Origin: Amycolatopsis mongoliensis | GTDB lineage: Bacteria; Actinomycetota; Actinomycetes; Mycobacteriales; Pseudonocardiaceae | NCBI RefSeq assembly: GCF_030285665.1 | Contig: NZ_CP127295.1 | Location: 4,588,001-4,652,000 of the forward strand | DNA length: 64,000 bases | Direction of reading: 5' to 3' | Shown here: in pieces, positions 60,293 to 64,000 of the stretch | Layout: the number at the start of each line of letters is the position of its first letter | Position numbering within the stretch: the first letter of the stretch is position 1 | The notes under the pieces: model-generated | Told to the model about the DNA's origin: nothing | Seen by the model: only the letters and a program-made list of their open reading frames with translations | Database searches by the model: none | Position numbers and translations under genes: made by a program

Positions 60293-62295
60293 GAACCCCG
60301 GCGGCAGCCGCACTTCCGTCACTTCGCCGGCAGCGTCGATCGTGATGTCCACAGTGGACCCGGCCAGCGGCAGGCCTCGGACCCGCAGCGCCCCGACCGG
60401 GCTCGGCCGGGGCGGGTCCAGGGTGACCGTCCCGGCGGGGACGTCGACGTCCAGGCCGAGGAACGCCACGAGCAGGCTCACCGCGGCCGCCGCCGACCAC
60501 GCCTGCGGGCGGCACGACGCCGGGTAGGGGAGCGGCGACGACGTCTCCGCGAGGTCGTGGCCGGAGAACAGCTCGGGCAACCGGTAATCGAACGCCGGAG
60601 CGGCCGAAAGCAGTTGTGTCGCCAAGGAAGCCGCGCGCGAACCCTGCCCCGACCGCTGCAGGCCCCGGACGACGATCGCCGTGTCGTGCGGCCAGACCGA
60701 GCCGCAGTGGTAGCTCAGCGGCGAATAGCCGCCCGAGGACGAACTCATCGTGCGCAGGCCGAACCCGGACGCCAGCGACGGGCCCAGCAGCAGGGCCCCG
60801 ATCTCCGAGCTCTCCGGACCGGACAGCAGGCCGGTGCCGAGGAGGTGGCCGATGTTGCTCGTCAGGGCGTCCACCGGCCGCTTGTCGCCGTCCAGGGCCA
60901 GGGCCGGGTAGTGGCCGTCCGAAGTGGACACCCAGAACCGGTCGCGGAAGCGGGTCCGCAACGCCGAAGCCCACTCGGCAAGACCGTCGGCGGGCTCGCC
61001 GAGAGCTGTCAGCAAGGAAGCTGCGCGCACGACGGCTTCGTGCTGGTACGCCTGGACTTCCCCAGGGCGATCGGCGGTTTCGCCTGCTCGCCGTCGCGGA
61101 AGCGGACGGCGTCCCCGGAGTCCTTCCACCCCTGGTTGGCCAGGCCGTGCCCGCTCTCGTCGCGGTACTCGGCGAACCCGTCGCCGTCGGAGTCCGCGGC
61201 GCCGGTGATCCAGGACAACGCGAACCGCAGCGTCGGCAGCAGGTCGCGGACCTCGTCTTCGGGCAGGCCCCAGCGCCAGGCGTCGTGCAGCAGGCAGACC
61301 CACAACGCGGTCGCGTCGACGGTCCCGTAGTACTCGGCGGGCAGCGACGCGCCGAGGGCCGTCTCGAAGCCGTCGCGGCGCCGCTCGTGCAGGATCTTGC
61401 CCGGCGCCTCGCCCGTCTCCGGGTCGTGCCGGGTGCCCTGCGCCCGGGCGAGCGTCCGGAGCGTGCCGCCCGCCAGGTCCACCGACAGCGGCAACGCCAG
61501 CCGCGCGGCCCAAAGGCTGTCGCGCCCGAACAGCGTGAGGAACCAGGGCGCGCCGGCACCGGCGAACGCGTCGCCGGGGTGCTCGGGCTCGGCGAGCAGG
61601 AGGCCGTCGAGGTCGTCGAGGGCGCGGCCGAGCAACGCGGTGAACCGGCGGTCGTCGGCGTGCACCTCCGGCCGCGACAGCCGGGTGCCGGCCGGCACGA
61701 ACAGGGCCCGCTCGTCGGACACCGCCAGTGACCAGCGCAAAGTCGTGGTGCCGGCCAGCGTGACCGGCCAGCGCAGCCGGAGGCGGGGGCCGTCGGCGAC
61801 GACTTCGGCACCCTCGGCCGTCACCTCGGAAACGGCCGAGTCCGCGGCCCACCGGGTGCCGCCGGGCGCCACCGGGGCGCGGCGGCCGCCCGACTTGATC
61901 TCGTCGATCGGCGCGAAGTCGGCCGCCAGCACCACTTCCACGACGCAGCGGCGGGTCACCCCGTCGGTCGAGACGAGCGAAAGCTCTTCGGTCATCCCCG
62001 ACCCCGTGACGTGGCGCTCGCGGCGCAGCCACACCGTCGGGTCGGGGCCTGGGCCGCCGAGCGGGCGCAGCAGCCCGGTGAACCGCGCGCGGTCGGCGCC
62101 CGGCTCGTCGCTCCCGATGGGCTCCGGCTCGTGGCCGTCGACCGTCACCACGGCTTCGCTGAGCAGCCGGAGATCTCCGTGAAGGAGGCCCTGCGTCCCG
62201 CCGCCGCGGATCTGCCCGTCGCGGCCGGACAGGACGACGGTCGGGGCGTGCAGGGCGATCGCGAGGTCGTGGAGCAGGGGCTGGAGGTCGGCCAT
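60263..62295 (-). pseudogene. Amylo-alpha-1,6-glucosidase/glycogen debranching-type protein, frameshifted
   Basis: Two frames together encode one protein of about 677 residues. The first (from ATG 62295) runs MADLQPLLHDLAIALHAPTV through the N-terminal beta domain and catalytic (alpha/alpha)6 start (APWFLTLFGRDSLWAARL, NQGWKDSGDAVRF, PPIAL); the second continues GEVQAYQHEAVVRAASLL to YHCGSVWPHDTAIVVRGL and the end. The shift is at a CCCC run, 61060-61063 (one base short). Homologues read through here. Either a real inactivating deletion or a base-call error. ATG 62295 has no ribosome site and sits about 7 bp after a -10 (TCCAAT), implying a leaderless transcript. Confidence 0.8.
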
Positions 62296-62302
62296 GACTA
62301 TG

Positions 62303-62331
62303 ATTGGATCGATCAAAACACAGAATGTCAA
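62303..62331 (-). promoter_or_regulatory. Minus-strand promoter with LacI-like operator
   Basis: TTGACA (62326-62331 on the minus strand), 17-bp spacer, TCCAAT (62303-62308). The near-palindrome TTGGATCGATCAAA at 62304-62317 overlies the -10. Transcription would begin at about the ATG of the debranching-type gene. Confidence 0.6.
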
Positions 62332-62345
62332 CTGCATTCGTGGTC

Positions 62346-62395
62346 TTGACAGCTCAGCGCCACGGGTTCAGAGTTGCCGCCAGTTGAACGTTCAA
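62346..62395 (+). promoter_or_regulatory. lacI promoter with operator TTGAACGTTCAA
   Basis: TTGACA at 62346-62351, 17-bp spacer, CAGAGT at 62369-62374, and a perfect 12-bp palindrome at 62384-62395 just after the expected start site. A central CG is typical of LacI-family operators, so autoregulation is likely. Confidence 0.6.
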
Positions 62396-62407
62396 AACGG
62401 AGGCGAA

Positions 62408-63439
62408 ATGGGACGGCCCACGCTGAACTCGGTGGCCGAAGCGGCCGCGGTGTCGCGCCAGACCGTGTCCAACGTGATCAACTCGCCCGAGGTGGTCAGC
62501 CCGGAGACGCGGGAGCGCGTCCAGGCCGCCATCGAGAAGCTGGGCTACCGCCCGAACACCGCGGCCCGGCAGATGCGCACCACGCGGTCGCAGATCATCG
62601 GGCTGTGCATCCCGCCGTCGGGCAACGGCGTCAGCGGCGTCGTGCTCGACCAGTTCCTGCACTCGCTCACCGCGACGGCCGAGCGCTACGACCACCGGAT
62701 CATGCTCTTCACCGCGGCCGACGACGAAGCCGAGACCCGCGCCTACGCCGACCTCATCGCCTCCGTCGGGATCGACGGCTTCGTGCTGACCAGCACCCAC
62801 CACGACGACCTGCGCACCCGCTGGCTGCTCGAGCGCGAGCTGCCGTTCGTGTCGTTCGGCCGGCCCTGGGGTGTAGAGGACACGCACCCGTGGGTCGACG
62901 TCGACGGCGCGGCGGGAACCCGGCTGGCCACGGATCACCTCGTGCGCCAGGGGCACCGCCGGATCGCGTTCGTGGGCTGGCCGGAGGGCTCGGGCAGCGG
63001 CGACGACCGCCGCGCGGGCTGGGCGGCGGGGCTGGCCGCGGCCGGTCTCGGCGCAGGTCCGCAGGTCGCGGTGTTCGACGGGGTGGAGGGCGGCCGCTCG
63101 GCCGCGGCCCGGCTGCTGGACGCCGGCGGGCCGGCCGGGGACCCGTTCCTGCCCGGCACCGGCGCGCCCACCGCGTTCGTCTGCGCCAGCGACTCGCTCG
63201 CCCTCGGCGTCACCGCCGAACTGCGCGATCGCGGCATCCGCCCCGGCGCCGACGCCGCCGTCATCGGCTTCGACGACACCCCCACCGCCTCCGTGCTCGG
63301 CCTGAGCAGCGTCGCGCAGCCGATCGCCGATGTCGCCGCCGAGTGCGTCCGGCAGCTGCGCGGGATCCTGCGCGGCGAAGCCCCCGCCGAACCCGCGACC
63401 ACCCTCTTCACCCCGCACCTCGTGCTGCGCACGACCTGA
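62408..63439 (+). CDS. LacI family transcriptional regulator (sugar-responsive)
   Basis: 343 residues; ATG 62408 with GGAGG. LacI headpiece TLNSVAEAAAVSRQTVSNVINSPEVVSPETRERV, hinge PNTAARQMRTTRSQ, then a periplasmic-binding-protein-like sugar domain ending GFDDTPTASVLGLSSVAQP. It is divergent from the debranching-type gene and precedes a sugar-binding lipoprotein, so it probably represses both in the absence of a gluco-oligosaccharide. Confidence 0.93.
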   Translation: MGRPTLNSVAEAAAVSRQTVSNVINSPEVVSPETRERVQAAIEKLGYRPNTAARQMRTTRSQIIGLCIPPSGNGVSGVVLDQFLHSLTATAERYDHRIMLFTAADDEAETRAYADLIASVGIDGFVLTSTHHDDLRTRWLLERELPFVSFGRPWGVEDTHPWVDVDGAAGTRLATDHLVRQGHRRIAFVGWPEGSGSGDDRRAGWAAGLAAAGLGAGPQVAVFDGVEGGRSAAARLLDAGGPAGDPFLPGTGAPTAFVCASDSLALGVTAELRDRGIRPGADAAVIGFDDTPTASVLGLSSVAQPIADVAAECVRQLRGILRGEAPAEPATTLFTPHLVLRTT

Positions 63440-63471
63440 ACCCGCAGTCCCCGCGCGATCAAGGAGGATCG

Positions 63472-64000
63472 ATGCTTCCCCGCCGAACTGTGGCCGCCTT
63501 CGCGGCGGCCGGCCTGCTGCTCCCGCTTTCCGCCTGCGGCAGTGGCTTCGACGACTCGGCCCGGCCCGCGACCCAGCAGGCCGGGCCCGCCACGCTCAAG
63601 GTGATGATCGCCGCGAGCGGCGGCGCCGAGCTCAAGGCGATGCAGGACGCCGCCGCGGCCTGGAGCTCCGCCGGCGGTGGCTCTAAGGCCGAGGTCGTGA
63701 GCGCCAACGACCTCCCGCAGCAGCTGAGCCAGGGCTTCGCCGCGGGCAGCCCGCCGGACGTCTTCGCCGTGGACGCCACCAAGTTCGAGGGCTACGCCGC
63801 CGAGATGCTCCCGTACGGGGACGCGCTGTCCTACAAGGACGACATCTATCCGACGCTGAGGAAGACCTTCACCCGGGACGGCAAGCTGTACTGCGCCCCC
63901 AAGGACTTCTCGACGCTGGCGCTGGCGATCAACACCGACGACTGGACGGCGGCCGGGCTCACCGACAACGACGTCCCGAAGACGTGGGACCAGCTGAAGA
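63472..64000 (+). CDS. Extracellular sugar-binding lipoprotein of an ABC transporter, 3' end outside window
   Basis: The first 176 residues are present. ATG 63472 behind AAGGAGG. Signal peptide MLPRRTVAAFAAAGLLLPLSAC with lipobox LSAC. LKVMIAASGGAELKAMQDAA and GSPPDVFAVDATKFEGYA fit family 1 solute-binding proteins for sugars. Together with the LacI gene and the debranching-type glycosidase it marks the start of an oligosaccharide uptake operon. Confidence 0.88.
   Translation, partial: MLPRRTVAAFAAAGLLLPLSACGSGFDDSARPATQQAGPATLKVMIAASGGAELKAMQDAAAAWSSAGGGSKAEVVSANDLPQQLSQGFAAGSPPDVFAVDATKFEGYAAEMLPYGDALSYKDDIYPTLRKTFTRDGKLYCAPKDFSTLALAINTDDWTAAGLTDNDVPKTWDQLK

Noticed and set aside
1..64000. 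Numerous long open frames antisense or shifted to the genes above (for example 13464-16550, 15569-17638, 22148-24127, 51219-55172 minus)
   Set aside because: In DNA this GC-rich, stop codons are rare in shadow frames. Their translations are Arg/Ala/Pro-rich without domains, while the overlapping frame encodes a recognisable protein.
1..64000. tRNA, rRNA and riboswitch genes
   Set aside because: No cloverleaf T-loop (GGTTCGAATCC-like) with acceptor pairing, no conserved rRNA segments and no recognisable cobalamin, SAM or TPP elements were found by eye; a covariance-model search would be decisive.

Overview
The window is 64 kb of very GC-rich DNA with frequent GTG starts, stop/start overlaps (ATGA, GTGA), a mycothiol-type reductase, a conservon, an imuA-imuB-dnaE2 mutasome cassette and a glycosyltransferase of the glycopeptide type. 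This points to a filamentous actinomycete, most likely a pseudonocardial genus such as Amycolatopsis. The genus is an inference from gene content and style. No rRNA, tRNA, CRISPR array, integrase or transposase was seen.

Layout. 1-8.2 kb: C-terminal part of a large LuxR-type regulator, a Tat/lipobox alpha/beta hydrolase, an Ohr peroxidase, an ABC-F protein with a candidate attenuation leader, and the nickel-pincer cofactor genes larC-larB (minus) and larE (plus). 8.4-27.2 kb: a SARP regulator followed by fourteen co-directional genes that look like an undescribed natural-product cluster. It holds an adenylating enzyme, a DAHP synthase, a CreE-like flavin monooxygenase and CreD-like lyase pair (the aspartate-nitrosuccinate route to nitrite), an aminotransferase, a mycothiol-dependent reductase, two ATP-grasp ligases plus a third permuted ATP-grasp-like protein, an MFS exporter, a cyclase-family hydrolase, a DUF362 protein and an anthranilate-synthase-like pair. 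Three heptamers at exact 11-bp spacing precede the first gene and match the known architecture of SARP binding sites. 27.2-30.1 kb: a small unknown protein with a leader ORF, a TetR/methyltransferase pair and an ArsR-type regulator. 30.5-34.9 kb: a conservon (cvnA-D) plus an MHYT membrane sensor. 35-43.2 kb: thioesterase, SDR, ferritin, a two-domain fused secreted hydrolase next to a single-domain paralogue, and a GntR-controlled ABC transporter. 43.3-50.5 kb: secreted TAP-type peptidase, orphan glycosyltransferase, NDH-2, ClC channel, GNAT and MarR. 50.6-56.5 kb: SOS mutasome genes with LexA-like sites and a chain of overlapping mini-ORFs between imuA and imuB. 56.6-64 kb: a secreted glycosidase with a CebR-like operator, a MarR/SRPBCC/methyltransferase unit, a frameshifted debranching-type glycosidase, a LacI regulator and the start of a sugar-binding lipoprotein.

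How the genes may work together. In the cluster, DAHP synthase feeds chorismate, the TrpE/TrpG-like pair would aminate it to anthranilate, the CreE/CreD-like pair would supply nitrous acid, and an adenylating enzyme plus ATP-grasp ligases could activate or join the pieces. A nitrogen-nitrogen-bonded (diazo, triazene or triazinone-like) aryl product is therefore the leading hypothesis. Five copies of an intergenic near-perfect palindrome with a constant GTCGTGAGTG foot are spread through the window, two of them inside this cluster.
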